From the NCBI RefSeq assembly GCF_001439605.1, contig NZ_LMBX01000001.1, positions 291,154 through 355,153 of the forward strand: a DNA stretch of 64,000 nucleotides. Direction: 5' to 3'. The translations under genes were made by a program, and so were the position numbers. The notes below the pieces were generated by a model. That model had not been told where the DNA came from and did no database searches. It saw nothing but the letters and a program-made list of their open reading frames with translations. Of the stretch, positions 26,781-35,348 are shown piece after piece; position 1 is the stretch's first letter, and each line of letters starts with the position of its first letter. This DNA is from Cytobacillus praedii. Its GTDB lineage: Bacteria; Bacillota; Bacilli; Bacillales; Cytobacillaceae.

Positions 26781-27151
26781 GGTTACCGCTACTCTAATTT
26801 TTTTAGCTTCACGGTAACGAAAACCCCGTATTGGTGACCGCAAAGCCGAGATTTTTACTTTCATGGTAACGAAAATCCTTTATTAGTTACCGCAAAGCCG
26901 AAATTTTCACTTTCATGGTAACGAAAATCCTTTATTGGTGACCGCGAAGTCGAGATATACTCTTTCACGGTAACGAAAAGCCCACATTGGTGACCGCGAA
27001 GTCGAGATATACTCTTTCCCGGTAACGAAAAGCCCACATTGGTGACCGCAAAGCCGAAATTTACTCCTTCATGGTAATGAAAACCCCACATTAGTGACCG
27101 AAAAGCCGAGATTTTCACTTTCACGGTAACCAACACTCCTAATTTCCTACC
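26781..27151. repeat. 52-bp tandem array (left copy), core GGTNACCGC
   Basis: Eight units of exactly 52 bp. GGTNACC anchors lie at 26781, 26833, 26885, 26937, 26989, 27041, 27093 and (degenerate) 27145. A second anchor, GGTAACG, lies 32 bp further in each unit (26813, 26865, 26917, 26969, 27021, 27073, 27125). The two motifs are in inverted orientation and could pair. 52 is not a multiple of 3, and minus-strand open frames here are not called genes. Confidence 0.92.
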
Positions 27152-27161
27152 GCCATTAAAA

Positions 27162-27189
27162 GAGCCACTAAAACAATGTTTAGTGGCTC
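27162..27189 (-). terminator. Terminator of ywqB-ywqA
   Basis: GAGCCACTAAA / TTTAGTGGCTC, 11-bp perfect stem with a 6-base loop, followed on the minus strand by TTTTAAT, just after the ywqA stop. Confidence 0.9.
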
Positions 27190-27194
27190 AAACT

Positions 27195-30014
27195 TTATGA
27201 TAAATAAACAAGATCTCGCAGTTCATCTGTGGAAAGCTCGGTAATCCAGCTTTCACTTTGGATGATTTGATCGTTCAAGGATTGTTTTTTCTCAAGCATG
27301 GCATCAATTTTTTCCTCGAGTGTACCTGTGCAGATCATCTTGTGCACATGAACGAAGCGCTTTTGCCCGATGCGGTAAGCCCGATCTGTTGCTTGATTTT
27401 CAACGGCAGGATTCCACCAGCGGTCATAGTGGATGACATGGTTAGCTGCAGTTAAATTAAGACCCGTGCCGCCTGCCTTCAATGATAAAAGGAAGATCGG
27501 AAATTGGTGCTCCTGGAACTGGGCAATCATCCGATCGCGTTCGTTTTTCTGCACACTGCCATTCAAAAACGGAACATCTACTCCGAATTTCTTCTTCACC
27601 ATTCGGCGGATAATGTTGCCCATCTCAATATACTGCGTAAAAATGAGACAGCTTTCTCCTTGTTCAAGGACAGAATCCAACAGTTCACTCAGCTTCTCAA
27701 GCTTCGCTGAGCGTGAGATCATGTTCGCGGGTCTTTCCTCTTTTAAGTAGAGGGCAGGGTGGTTGCAAAGCTGCTTCAAACGGCTCAGCATTTGCAGAAC
27801 AAGCCCTCTGCGCTCAAAGGCGGATAGCTGCTCGATTCGATCAAAGGTATCCTTCACAAGCTGCTCATACAAGGAGGCTTGCTCAGGGGTTAATGGACAA
27901 TATTCCTTCTGCTCAAGCTTATCTGGCAGATTAAGCGCAACCTCTTCATCCTTTTTCGTCCGGCGAAGCAGGAAGGGGCGAATGAAGGCCTGAAGCTGCT
28001 GCACCTTCTCCACATCATCGTCCTTTTCAATTGGCAGAACGAAGCGCTTCTGGAACTGGCCAAGGCTGCCAAGGTAGCCGTGGTTTGTAAAGTCGAAGAT
28101 GGACCAAAGCTCAGACAGGCGATTTTCCATCGGTGTGCCGGTCAGGGCAATATGGTGTTTGCCTTTTAGCTTGCGAACAGCTCTTGATTGCTTTGTCTGG
28201 GCGTTCTTGATGTTCTGTGCTTCATCGATGCTAATCGTGCTCCATTCAATGCGTTCGAAATCCTCCACGTCTAGATGGGTCAGCCCATAGGAAGTGAGAA
28301 CGACATCTGCTGCCATTGCCTTTTCGCAAAATGACTCTTCTTTTAGGCGATTTCCGCCATAATGAAGGTAAACATTTAAATTTGGCGCAAAATGTTCAAA
28401 TTCCTTCTGCCAGTTGCCTAATACCGAAGTCGGGCAAATAATCAGTGCTGGACCGTTGTCCTTTTCCGTTTCTTTTACCTTTAAAAGATAACTGATCAGC
28501 TGAATCGTTTTCCCAAGACCCATATCATCTGCCAAACATGCACCAAACCCGTACTTGCGTAAAAAGAAGAGCCAGCTCATGCCAAGCTTTTGATAGGGAC
28601 GGAGTTCGCCTTGGAAATCAGCGGGTGCTTCCTCGAGTGGAATGTCCTTAATATCGCGAAGCTGCTTCACCATCTGCTTCCATTGACGATTCAGTTCGAT
28701 TTGAATTTTCGCAAAGGCTTGCGGGTTTTCCAGTTCATCCGCTTCGGCTGCTTCATCCTGAAGGAGTTCCTGTTCGATTAAATCGCGTACATGCAGGCCT
28801 TCCTTTTCTGCCTTTTTCATTAAATCCTGAATTTGCCGGACAAAATGGGGATCAAGCTTGATCCAGCGCCCGCGAATATAGACGAGCCGACGCTTTTCTT
28901 CAACCATGCTGTTGAATTCATCCTCAGATAAGTCTATCCCGTTCATGGAAATGCGCCAATCATAATCAAGCATGGCTTGTAGGCCAACGAAGGAAGGACG
29001 ATGGTTCGATTGGCCTTTTACCCGTGCCTTTACTTTCAGGCTGGCATTTTTCATCGCCTGCCACCAAGATGGCAATAAGATTTCAACACCAAGAGAGAGC
29101 AGGGTTTCACTCGCCTCTGTTAAAAAGGTCCATGCTTCCTCTTCCGTTAGCCTGCTGGCAACTCCTGTTTCATCGGCAAGCCAAGGGAATACGCTGATCC
29201 AGCGCTGCAGTTCTTTTTCAATCGCTTCCTCATGTTTCTTCCAGCCGCGCGGATAGTTGGCATAATCATTCCGATCCACAAGCAAATCAGGCTGTTTTTT
29301 TCCGCGAAGGAAAATGCTTAGGTCCCATTGGTCATATATTTCTGCAGGCTCTTCTAACTTGAGCCCAATGGTAAAAGGAACATCGCTTTCCTTAAGGCCA
29401 ATCCATTCCTGCCAGCTTTCCTCGTCAAAATAGGCAGCAAGATCACGAGGGGAGAGCTGATCATTGCGAAGAGCCTTTAGTTTTTCACCGAATAAAGCCT
29501 TTGTATCGCTTTTTCGTTCCAGATAGGCATCCAATGAATGGTGGTACCAATTCTGGATAAAGTCTCTAACGGGTGTTTCCTCAATGATTTGCTCCCAGAA
29601 GGAGGAGGCAAATTCATTTATCACCCGATCAGGCAATTGCCAGCGAAACTCGTCATGTTCCCAAGAAGCAAAATCAGGAATCCATTCTTTCTCGGTGATG
29701 GCTTCATACATCGGCAAAGCTGCAGCTAAGCAAATTTGCGCCATATCATCCCAGTCCCACTCAATCAATTGATTGAACTGCTCCCGGGCAAACAAGGTGA
29801 CAAGCTGCCAGCCGTTAATAGGAAGCTCTTTTCCATCAACTATTTCCTTCTCATCAAAAATCGTTCCATAGAAGCTTTCTTCATGATGATGAAAGAGAAG
29901 CCGAATCCAAGCATCGGGTGCTAGAAACTCACCCTCTTCATTTGTGGCAGAGAGATAATAAAGATCTGTGTTGATATTCCGTACGGTAATGGTTATATGT
30001 CTAGTTTTAAGCAT
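27195..30014 (-). CDS. ywqA: SNF2/RapA-type helicase YwqA
   Basis: ATP-dependent double-stranded DNA translocase, about 939 residues. The N-terminal ~450 residues are a YwqA-specific accessory region. Helicase motifs follow: Walker A ADDMGLGKTIQ (about 496-506), DEAQ (about 598-601), LTGTPMENRLSELWSIFDF, and C-terminal lobe SLKAGGTGLNLTAANHVIH with RAYRIGQ. TTG 30017 and ATG 30014 are both possible; ATG is given. It overlaps ywqB by 8 bp and so is translated with it. The pair probably works on DNA repair or remodelling, which is unproven. Confidence 0.93.
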   Translation of the reverse strand: MLKTRHITITVRNINTDLYYLSATNEEGEFLAPDAWIRLLFHHHEESFYGTIFDEKEIVDGKELPINGWQLVTLFAREQFNQLIEWDWDDMAQICLAAALPMYEAITEKEWIPDFASWEHDEFRWQLPDRVINEFASSFWEQIIEETPVRDFIQNWYHHSLDAYLERKSDTKALFGEKLKALRNDQLSPRDLAAYFDEESWQEWIGLKESDVPFTIGLKLEEPAEIYDQWDLSIFLRGKKQPDLLVDRNDYANYPRGWKKHEEAIEKELQRWISVFPWLADETGVASRLTEEEAWTFLTEASETLLSLGVEILLPSWWQAMKNASLKVKARVKGQSNHRPSFVGLQAMLDYDWRISMNGIDLSEDEFNSMVEEKRRLVYIRGRWIKLDPHFVRQIQDLMKKAEKEGLHVRDLIEQELLQDEAAEADELENPQAFAKIQIELNRQWKQMVKQLRDIKDIPLEEAPADFQGELRPYQKLGMSWLFFLRKYGFGACLADDMGLGKTIQLISYLLKVKETEKDNGPALIICPTSVLGNWQKEFEHFAPNLNVYLHYGGNRLKEESFCEKAMAADVVLTSYGLTHLDVEDFERIEWSTISIDEAQNIKNAQTKQSRAVRKLKGKHHIALTGTPMENRLSELWSIFDFTNHGYLGSLGQFQKRFVLPIEKDDDVEKVQQLQAFIRPFLLRRTKKDEEVALNLPDKLEQKEYCPLTPEQASLYEQLVKDTFDRIEQLSAFERRGLVLQMLSRLKQLCNHPALYLKEERPANMISRSAKLEKLSELLDSVLEQGESCLIFTQYIEMGNIIRRMVKKKFGVDVPFLNGSVQKNERDRMIAQFQEHQFPIFLLSLKAGGTGLNLTAANHVIHYDRWWNPAVENQATDRAYRIGQKRFVHVHKMICTGTLEEKIDAMLEKKQSLNDQIIQSESWITELSTDELRDLVYLS

Positions 30015-31623
30015 CAATCAGCTTACCCCTTTTACATTCTTCTTGAAAGGCGCGGAGTCGTTTTGTTTTTTCAAGCAGTGCTTCCAAGTAGTACACCCAG
30101 TCATCCTGCCGCTTTAACTTTTTGTACAAGGTGCGAAGCTTTTTCATCTTCCTTACCGCTTGGCGGTAATTATCTCTGCCTTTTTGTGCAATATGATCTT
30201 GTACCGATTGATGGTAGAGCGGCAAAAGCAAGTGCGGCTGCTGCTTTTCCAGTTCTTTGAGCCGATCACTTGCCAGCCTTTCGATATCAAGGCCCATATA
30301 GGCCTGTAGATCGGTCCAGCGCTCAAATGCCTCATTGTCAAAAAGGAGATACTCATATTCGTTATAGCTGTATGGCAGCATCTCAATTAAGGATTTTTCA
30401 TAGAGATCGTGCCGATTCGCTTCCGAGCAATATGGTTTGATTGTCTTGATTGTGTGCTTTGTATAACTCATTTTTTCATAATAGTCCTTGGATCCAGAAA
30501 GGTAATCCCTTAATTTTTTTATATATAGCTCAATAAAAGGAGCGACCCGTTTCCAGTCCTTTTGTGCAGAGAGCAGCTCAATCCAATAAGTGATAAAGGG
30601 CGTCATCCATTTATCCGGAAGAGCCAATTGCTCCAGGATGATTTCATCCTCTTTTTGCAGAAAATGAAGATGAATAACCCCGATAAGCAGCGCATGACTT
30701 TTTTCCTCCATAGCCATTAGCTTCTTAAGTTCCTCCTGACACCATTCCTTTTTCTTGAAAAACTTCGTCCATAACGTGCGATACAAATGAATCCGCTCAA
30801 ATTCAAGCGGGAAATCAGCCGTAATCAGCCCGGTGGAATCCTCCTTAAGCTTCTCAATAAATTCATCAAAAGCAAAAGGCAAGGAATGAACAGAAAGGGA
30901 GTTAATAACCTCGACTACATCATCTGCTATTTCATAGAAAAGCTGTTTATAATAGCGATGAATCATTTCCGCAGAATGCCCATATTTCATGCTTAACCCC
31001 ATCAGCTTTTTAAAAGAAAAAACATGTCCGACAAGGAAATAAAGGAGCTTCCATTCCTGCTCATAGGGGGCATTTGCTTTCATTCTTCGGGTGTATACCT
31101 TGTAAAGCTCGGTAATCACATATGGCTTAGGCTCGCCGTTCGCTTCCAAAATCGTTTGAAAGCTTTCATCAAATGCCGCAATCCACCTGTCGTAGTTGGG
31201 CTTTTGCCGTCCAGCCGTCTGCAATAGATCCTTTGCTTTCTGAATACCCAGCTGTTTAGCCACTTTCGTTTCCCGCAGCGGCTTCCGCCATTCCTCCACC
31301 CAAGTGCTAACACTTCTCGCATGGGAAAGAAGCTGGAAAAAGACAGCCATCTGATGGCGGCAAAATTCATCAGCTGGACAAGAGCACGTACTTAATTGGA
31401 TAAAATTAAGGTTTAACTGAACTTTCGCTGGCGTTACATCCTGCACCGTCGCAGTAATTTCATCTCCATCAAAACGCAGCTGATAAACAAGCCCCTGTCG
31501 AAACAGCATCAGCCCTTTCTGAACTAGGCGCTCATGCTCTGGATTTTCTGCACGCAGCAATTCCATTAATTCATTCGCCGCAAACTGCAAAGGCTCATGG
31601 AAACGCTCAGGTATTGCAGCCAT
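30007..31623 (-). CDS. ywqB: SWIM zinc-finger protein YwqB
   Basis: 538 residues. The SWIM zinc site is seen as CSCPADEFCRHQ (about residues 82-93), matching CxCxnCxH. The rest is alpha-helical and lacks other motifs. SWIM proteins are often encoded beside SNF2 ATPases, as with ywqA here, and are thought to give DNA or protein contacts. ATG 31623 follows GGAGG. The gene lies between two 52-bp repeat arrays together with ywqA. Confidence 0.9.
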   Translation of the reverse strand: MAAIPERFHEPLQFAANELMELLRAENPEHERLVQKGLMLFRQGLVYQLRFDGDEITATVQDVTPAKVQLNLNFIQLSTCSCPADEFCRHQMAVFFQLLSHARSVSTWVEEWRKPLRETKVAKQLGIQKAKDLLQTAGRQKPNYDRWIAAFDESFQTILEANGEPKPYVITELYKVYTRRMKANAPYEQEWKLLYFLVGHVFSFKKLMGLSMKYGHSAEMIHRYYKQLFYEIADDVVEVINSLSVHSLPFAFDEFIEKLKEDSTGLITADFPLEFERIHLYRTLWTKFFKKKEWCQEELKKLMAMEEKSHALLIGVIHLHFLQKEDEIILEQLALPDKWMTPFITYWIELLSAQKDWKRVAPFIELYIKKLRDYLSGSKDYYEKMSYTKHTIKTIKPYCSEANRHDLYEKSLIEMLPYSYNEYEYLLFDNEAFERWTDLQAYMGLDIERLASDRLKELEKQQPHLLLPLYHQSVQDHIAQKGRDNYRQAVRKMKKLRTLYKKLKRQDDWVYYLEALLEKTKRLRAFQEECKRGKLIDA

Positions 31624-31644
31624 AGATAAACCTCCTCACCGATT

Positions 31645-31672
31645 GCCTGTGTCATCGAGTGACACCAGGCAC
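31645..31672. repeat. GCCTGTGTC/GACACCAGGC hairpin
   Basis: GCCTGTGTC and GACACCAGGC pair with one bulge, just upstream of ywqB. The sequence is related to the CGGTGYCTGTCACCGC elements at 36723 and 43614. Confidence 0.5.
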
Positions 31673-31858
31673 AAAAGCATATTCCTTAATTATAACATTT
31701 CTTGGGAGGGTTAGCACGGGTGTATAGAAGTGGTAAATCGTTGGTGAGAAAATGAATGAGAGAAGAGGGATGATGATGGTCGAGGAAGGCGGGGGAAGGG
31801 GAGAGGAGGGATCAGAGGAGGTCGACCATGTTCGAGGAAGAATGTAAAAGAGGGAAGC

Positions 31859-32426
31859 GGTAACCAAAGGAGTGCAATGATGCCCGAGGAAGATGAAAAA
31901 AGAGGAAAGCGGTAACCAAAGAAGAGCAATGATGCCCGAGAAAGGTAAAAAAAGAAGAAAGAGGTAACCAAAGAAGAGCAATGATGCCCGAGGGAGATGA
32001 AAAAAGAGGGAAGCGGTAACCAAAGAAGAGCAATGATGCCCGAGAAAGGTAAAAAAGAATGGAAGCGGTAACCAAAGGAGGGCTATGATGCCTGTGAAAG
32101 GTAAAAAAGAAGGAAAGCGGTAACCAAAGGAAGGCTATGATGCCCAAGGAAGGTGAAAAAAGAAGAAAGCGGTAACCAAAGGAGTGCTATGATGCCCGAG
32201 GAAGGCTGAAAAAGAGGAAAGCGGTAACCAAAGGAGTGCTATGATGCCCGAGGAAGGCTGAAAAAGAGGAAAGCGGTAACCAAAGAAGGGCTATGATGCC
32301 CGAGGAAGGCTGGAAAAGAGGAAAGCGGTAACCAAAGGAGTGCTATAATGCCCAAGGAAGGCTGAAAAAGAGGAGAGCGGTAACCAAAGGAGAGAGATCA
32401 TCACAAAAAAGGGTAATCGCGGTAAC
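31859..32426. repeat. 52-bp tandem array (right copy), core GCGGTAACCAAAGGA
   Basis: Eleven GGTAACC anchors lie at exactly 52-bp steps: 31859, 31911, 31963, 32015, 32067, 32119, 32171, 32223, 32275, 32327 and 32379. A twelfth, GGTAACA, is at 32421, 42 bp on. Degenerate units run left to about 31790. The unit runs GCGGTAACCAAAGGAGTG, CTATGATGCCCGAGG, AAGGCTGAAAAAGAGGAAA and is strongly purine-rich on the plus strand. All repeat parts are conserved, with no unique spacers, so it is not CRISPR. Minus-strand frames through it are not called. Confidence 0.93.
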
Positions 32427-32545
32427 ATGCACAGGAACCCAGTACCAAACAATGAAAGCTCCTTATCCCCAACCAAAAAAAGGATTTTCCAAGATCAATA
32501 TAGAATTTTCTCTCATAGCATTTTAACTGAAAAGGAAGTAAATCC

Positions 32546-33460
32546 ATGAAACTAGACCGTCTTTTAACGATGACGATGATATTAATAAACCGAAAAAAGG
32601 TAACAGCGCAAGAGTTTGCGGAGCTTTTTGGCGTTTCGGTAAGGACTATTTATCGGGATGTGGACACGCTCAGTCAGGCGGGGATTCCTGTCGTGAGTTT
32701 TCAAGGGGTGAATGGAGGAATTAGTTTAATAGAGGGATACCGGATGGATAAGCAGGTGCTGACAGAAGGGGAATTAGCCTCTATTTCGATTGCTTTAAAA
32801 AGCGTGCTTACCTCTTATCAGGATCCGCATGCGGAAGCTGTCCTTGAAAAAATTACGGGGATTGCTGAAGGAGCGGTCAAGAACACATCGGATTATCTCT
32901 TTATCGATTATAGTCCTTGGGGGACGACTCCATTTTTGAAGGAAAAAATGACAATGATCAAACAGGCAATAGAATCTTCAGCCTGTATTACTTTTACATA
33001 CGGAAACGCTGGTGGAAAACAATCCGTTCGTAAGATTGAACCCCATACTCTTGTTGAAAAAGGGAGATCGTGGTATGTCTACGGCTTTTGTCAATTAAGA
33101 GAGGCTTTCCGGCTATTTAAAATTGCAAGGATGAAAGAGATTAAGGGCTCTGAAGATAAGTTTGTCCGCAGAGAAATAGATTTGTCCGAGCGCCCGTGGG
33201 ACCAAGAATGGAATGCTCCCCAAAATACGGTTGCACTAAAGCTGGCATTTCAGCCTGAGCATCGGCTGATGATGGAGGAAATGTTCGGCATCGAAGCGAT
33301 TGCAGACGGAGCTTCAATTATAAAAGTTGACGTCCCTGAGGATGAGTGGCTATACGGGTTTATTCTTAGCTTCGGCAATAAGGTGAAGGTACTGGAACCC
33401 ATTCATATAAGGGAAATAGTAGCAAAACGCGCCAAAGAAATTTTGGAAAACTATATGTAA
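32546..33460 (+). CDS. YafY-type HTH/WYL transcriptional regulator
   Basis: 304 residues. N-terminal helix-turn-helix (VTAQEFAELFGVSVRTIYRD, about 19-38), WYL domain in the middle (GRSWYVYGFCQLREAFRLFK, about 176-195) and a WCX-like C-terminus. WYL domains sense ligands, often nucleic acid, but the target is unknown. The next gene is a zinc-ribbon/effector protein on the same strand, a common pairing, so it may regulate that gene. ATG follows AAAGGAAG. Confidence 0.9.
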   Translation: MKLDRLLTMTMILINRKKVTAQEFAELFGVSVRTIYRDVDTLSQAGIPVVSFQGVNGGISLIEGYRMDKQVLTEGELASISIALKSVLTSYQDPHAEAVLEKITGIAEGAVKNTSDYLFIDYSPWGTTPFLKEKMTMIKQAIESSACITFTYGNAGGKQSVRKIEPHTLVEKGRSWYVYGFCQLREAFRLFKIARMKEIKGSEDKFVRREIDLSERPWDQEWNAPQNTVALKLAFQPEHRLMMEEMFGIEAIADGASIIKVDVPEDEWLYGFILSFGNKVKVLEPIHIREIVAKRAKEILENYM

Positions 33461-33527
33461 ATATGACAAACAGCTGTCAGGTTTCCCTTGATATAGTGAG
33501 TACAAACAATTGAAAGGTGTGAATCAT

Positions 33528-34274
33528 ATGAATGCTGTTTTTTGTCAAAGCTGTGGAATGCCGATGATTGAGGAAACGCAATTTGGGTCGGAGAAGAATG
33601 GAAGTAGAAGCGAGGAATACTGCGTCTACTGTTATGAAGAGGGCGAATTCAAACAGCCAAACATGACGGTGGAGGATATGATTGATCTTTGTGTTCCTTT
33701 TATGAAAGAGGATGGAAAAAGTGAAGAGGAAGCCCGGACGATTCTGACTAACTTCTTGCCGACATTAAAAAGATGGAGTGGCAGCAGTAAGATGAATGAA
33801 CCAGTCGTAATGGAAAAAGAGGCATTTACCATTATTGGCATGACGACTAGAACATCGAATGCCAATGAAATGACTCAGGACGCAAAAATCCCGCAAATGT
33901 GGGAGAAGTTTTATCAGCAAAAAATATTTGAGCAAATTCCAAATCCATCGGGCACGGTTACATATGGCCTTTATTCTGACTACCTTGATGGGGTGAATGG
34001 TGAATACAGTATGACAATCGGGATGCAAGGAAGTGCTGATGCATCATTGCCTGAGGAACTCGTTGCGAAAGCAGTGCCTGCTGCCAAATATGTGGTCTTC
34101 ACAACCGAAAAAGGACCTGTCGCACAAATTGTTATCAAAACATGGCAGCAAATCTGGGCGTGGTTTGAGCAATCTGATTTTACAAGAGCCTATACAGGTG
34201 ATTTCGAAGTATATGATGAAAGATGTGCTAACCCGCTTGAAGCACAAGTTGATATCTATATCGCAATAAAATAA
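33528..34274 (+). CDS. Zinc-ribbon plus GyrI-like effector-binding protein
   Basis: 248 residues in two parts. The N-terminal ~85 residues hold CQSCGMPM and CVYCYEEG, a four-cysteine zinc ribbon of the kind found in small stress proteins. The rest resembles a GyrI/AraC-type effector-binding domain (AFTIIGMTTRTSN, YGLYSDYLDGVNGEYSMTIG, AKYVVFTTEKGP). No DNA-binding domain is present, so it probably binds small molecules. ATG 33528 preferred over 33510 because AAAGGTG precedes it. Confidence 0.8.
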   Translation: MNAVFCQSCGMPMIEETQFGSEKNGSRSEEYCVYCYEEGEFKQPNMTVEDMIDLCVPFMKEDGKSEEEARTILTNFLPTLKRWSGSSKMNEPVVMEKEAFTIIGMTTRTSNANEMTQDAKIPQMWEKFYQQKIFEQIPNPSGTVTYGLYSDYLDGVNGEYSMTIGMQGSADASLPEELVAKAVPAAKYVVFTTEKGPVAQIVIKTWQQIWAWFEQSDFTRAYTGDFEVYDERCANPLEAQVDIYIAIK

Positions 34275-34340
34275 TAATCGCTTGTACCAGCCGTGGACAT
34301 TTTGGTAGTTTTTGCGCGTATGGAGTGGACAACATGAATA

Positions 34341-34430
34341 TATCTACGAAAATGAGTAACTTATCTGCGAATTTCCCATTTTATCTACGAAAGTAGCGGA
34401 TATATCCACGAAATCTACGATATATCGATT
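34341..34430. repeat. Short 20-21-bp tandem array, motif TATCTACGAAA
   Basis: TATC-type anchors lie at 34341, 34362, 34382, 34403 and 34423 (steps 21, 20, 21, 20), with an extra half-unit at 34412. The array ends about 20 bp before the ribosome binding site of the next gene. The period equals that of the 14.7-kb array, but the sequence differs. Confidence 0.75.
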
Positions 34431-34462
34431 TTTCGACAAAAATAAGAAAGGAGGTATGCCGT

Positions 34463-34921
34463 TTGCAAATGGAAAAAAAGAACATCTTATCACATTACGA
34501 ACATTCCATCCAATGGGTAAAGGAATTAGAACAATTGTCAGAGAAACAATGGCGAACGCCGATTAAAGAGGGAAAGTGGACAATTGCAGAAGTCATTGGC
34601 CATCTAATTCCGTGGGATGAATTTATTGTAAATGATCGAGTGCCATACTTCTTTAAGGATATTGAATTGCCGAAAGGCCCGGATGCTCAAATGCTCAATG
34701 ATCAAGCAGCAGCTGAAAGCAGAATCCGAACAAAAGAAGAAACGATTGAGAGGTTTACGGCAACTAGGCAGACACTTCTAACTGCTTTACATGAGATGGA
34801 TGACGATCTTTGGTCTAAGGAACTGATGATTGGCCAATCAACGCTTTCCCTTGCTGTATACTTTCAAGGAATGGTCGAGCATGACAATCATCATTTTGAA
34901 CAAATAAAAAAGGTAATTTAA
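34463..34921 (+). CDS. DinB family protein
   Basis: 152 residues, a four-helix DinB fold of the YfiT/DinB superfamily. Putative metal ligands are His in EVIGHLIPWDEF (about 48) and the C-terminal EHDNHHFEQIKK pair. Many members are bacillithiol-dependent transferases, but the substrate is unknown here. Start TTG 34463 lies 8 bases after AGGAGG; ATG 34469 is the alternative. Confidence 0.85.
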   Translation: MQMEKKNILSHYEHSIQWVKELEQLSEKQWRTPIKEGKWTIAEVIGHLIPWDEFIVNDRVPYFFKDIELPKGPDAQMLNDQAAAESRIRTKEETIERFTATRQTLLTALHEMDDDLWSKELMIGQSTLSLAVYFQGMVEHDNHHFEQIKKVI

Positions 34922-34923
34922 TA

Positions 34924-34966
34924 GAAATGCTGGAGGCATGTCTATATACACGACCTCCAGCATTTC
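34924..34966 (+). terminator. Terminator of the DinB gene
   Basis: GAAATGCTGGAGG / CCTCCAGCATTTC is a 13-bp perfect stem. The T-tract is weak (TTATTAT). The remaining ~320 bp to the next promoter show nothing recognisable. Confidence 0.75.
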
Positions 34967-35286
34967 TTATTATCCCTTCCCTAATCATCCCCACAAATCA
35001 ATTTTCCCCATAAATAATGACGAAAATTGATAGATTCTGTTGGTATTTGCGTAATCTCTCAACCTGCTAAAATTTATATAAATAGTATTCTTCTCAATTA
35101 ATCATTTTGTACTATAGGAATGATTGCGCTTAGAAAAACGAGATAGGTATATAGGCAGGAACTTCTATTTCAATATAATAATCTCCCTTCCCAAAATAGA
35201 ACGGAACCTAAAATGACCAACCCGTTCACATTGAAAACAGTGGCCCATCCTGCTGAAAAATGGATAGATTTGTATAATTATTTAAA

Positions 35287-35315
35287 TTTACAAAATATTA
35301 AATTATATTAATAAT
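35287..35315 (+). promoter_or_regulatory. Candidate SigA promoter of ywaD
   Basis: TTTACA, 17 bp, AATAAT, 33 bp before the start. Confidence 0.55.
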
Positions 35316-35348
35316 AGAGTTACAGTAAAAATAACTAGGAGGAATATG

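Noticed and set aside
26781-32426. CRISPR array
   Set aside because: Whole units are repeated with no unique spacers, units are 52 bp without a short conserved repeat plus variable spacer, and no cas gene is present.
31652-32476. Minus-strand Phe/Leu-rich membrane-like proteins over the 52-bp array
   Set aside because: The frames arise because the array lacks stops on that strand; a 52-bp period rotates the frame, and there is no start signal.
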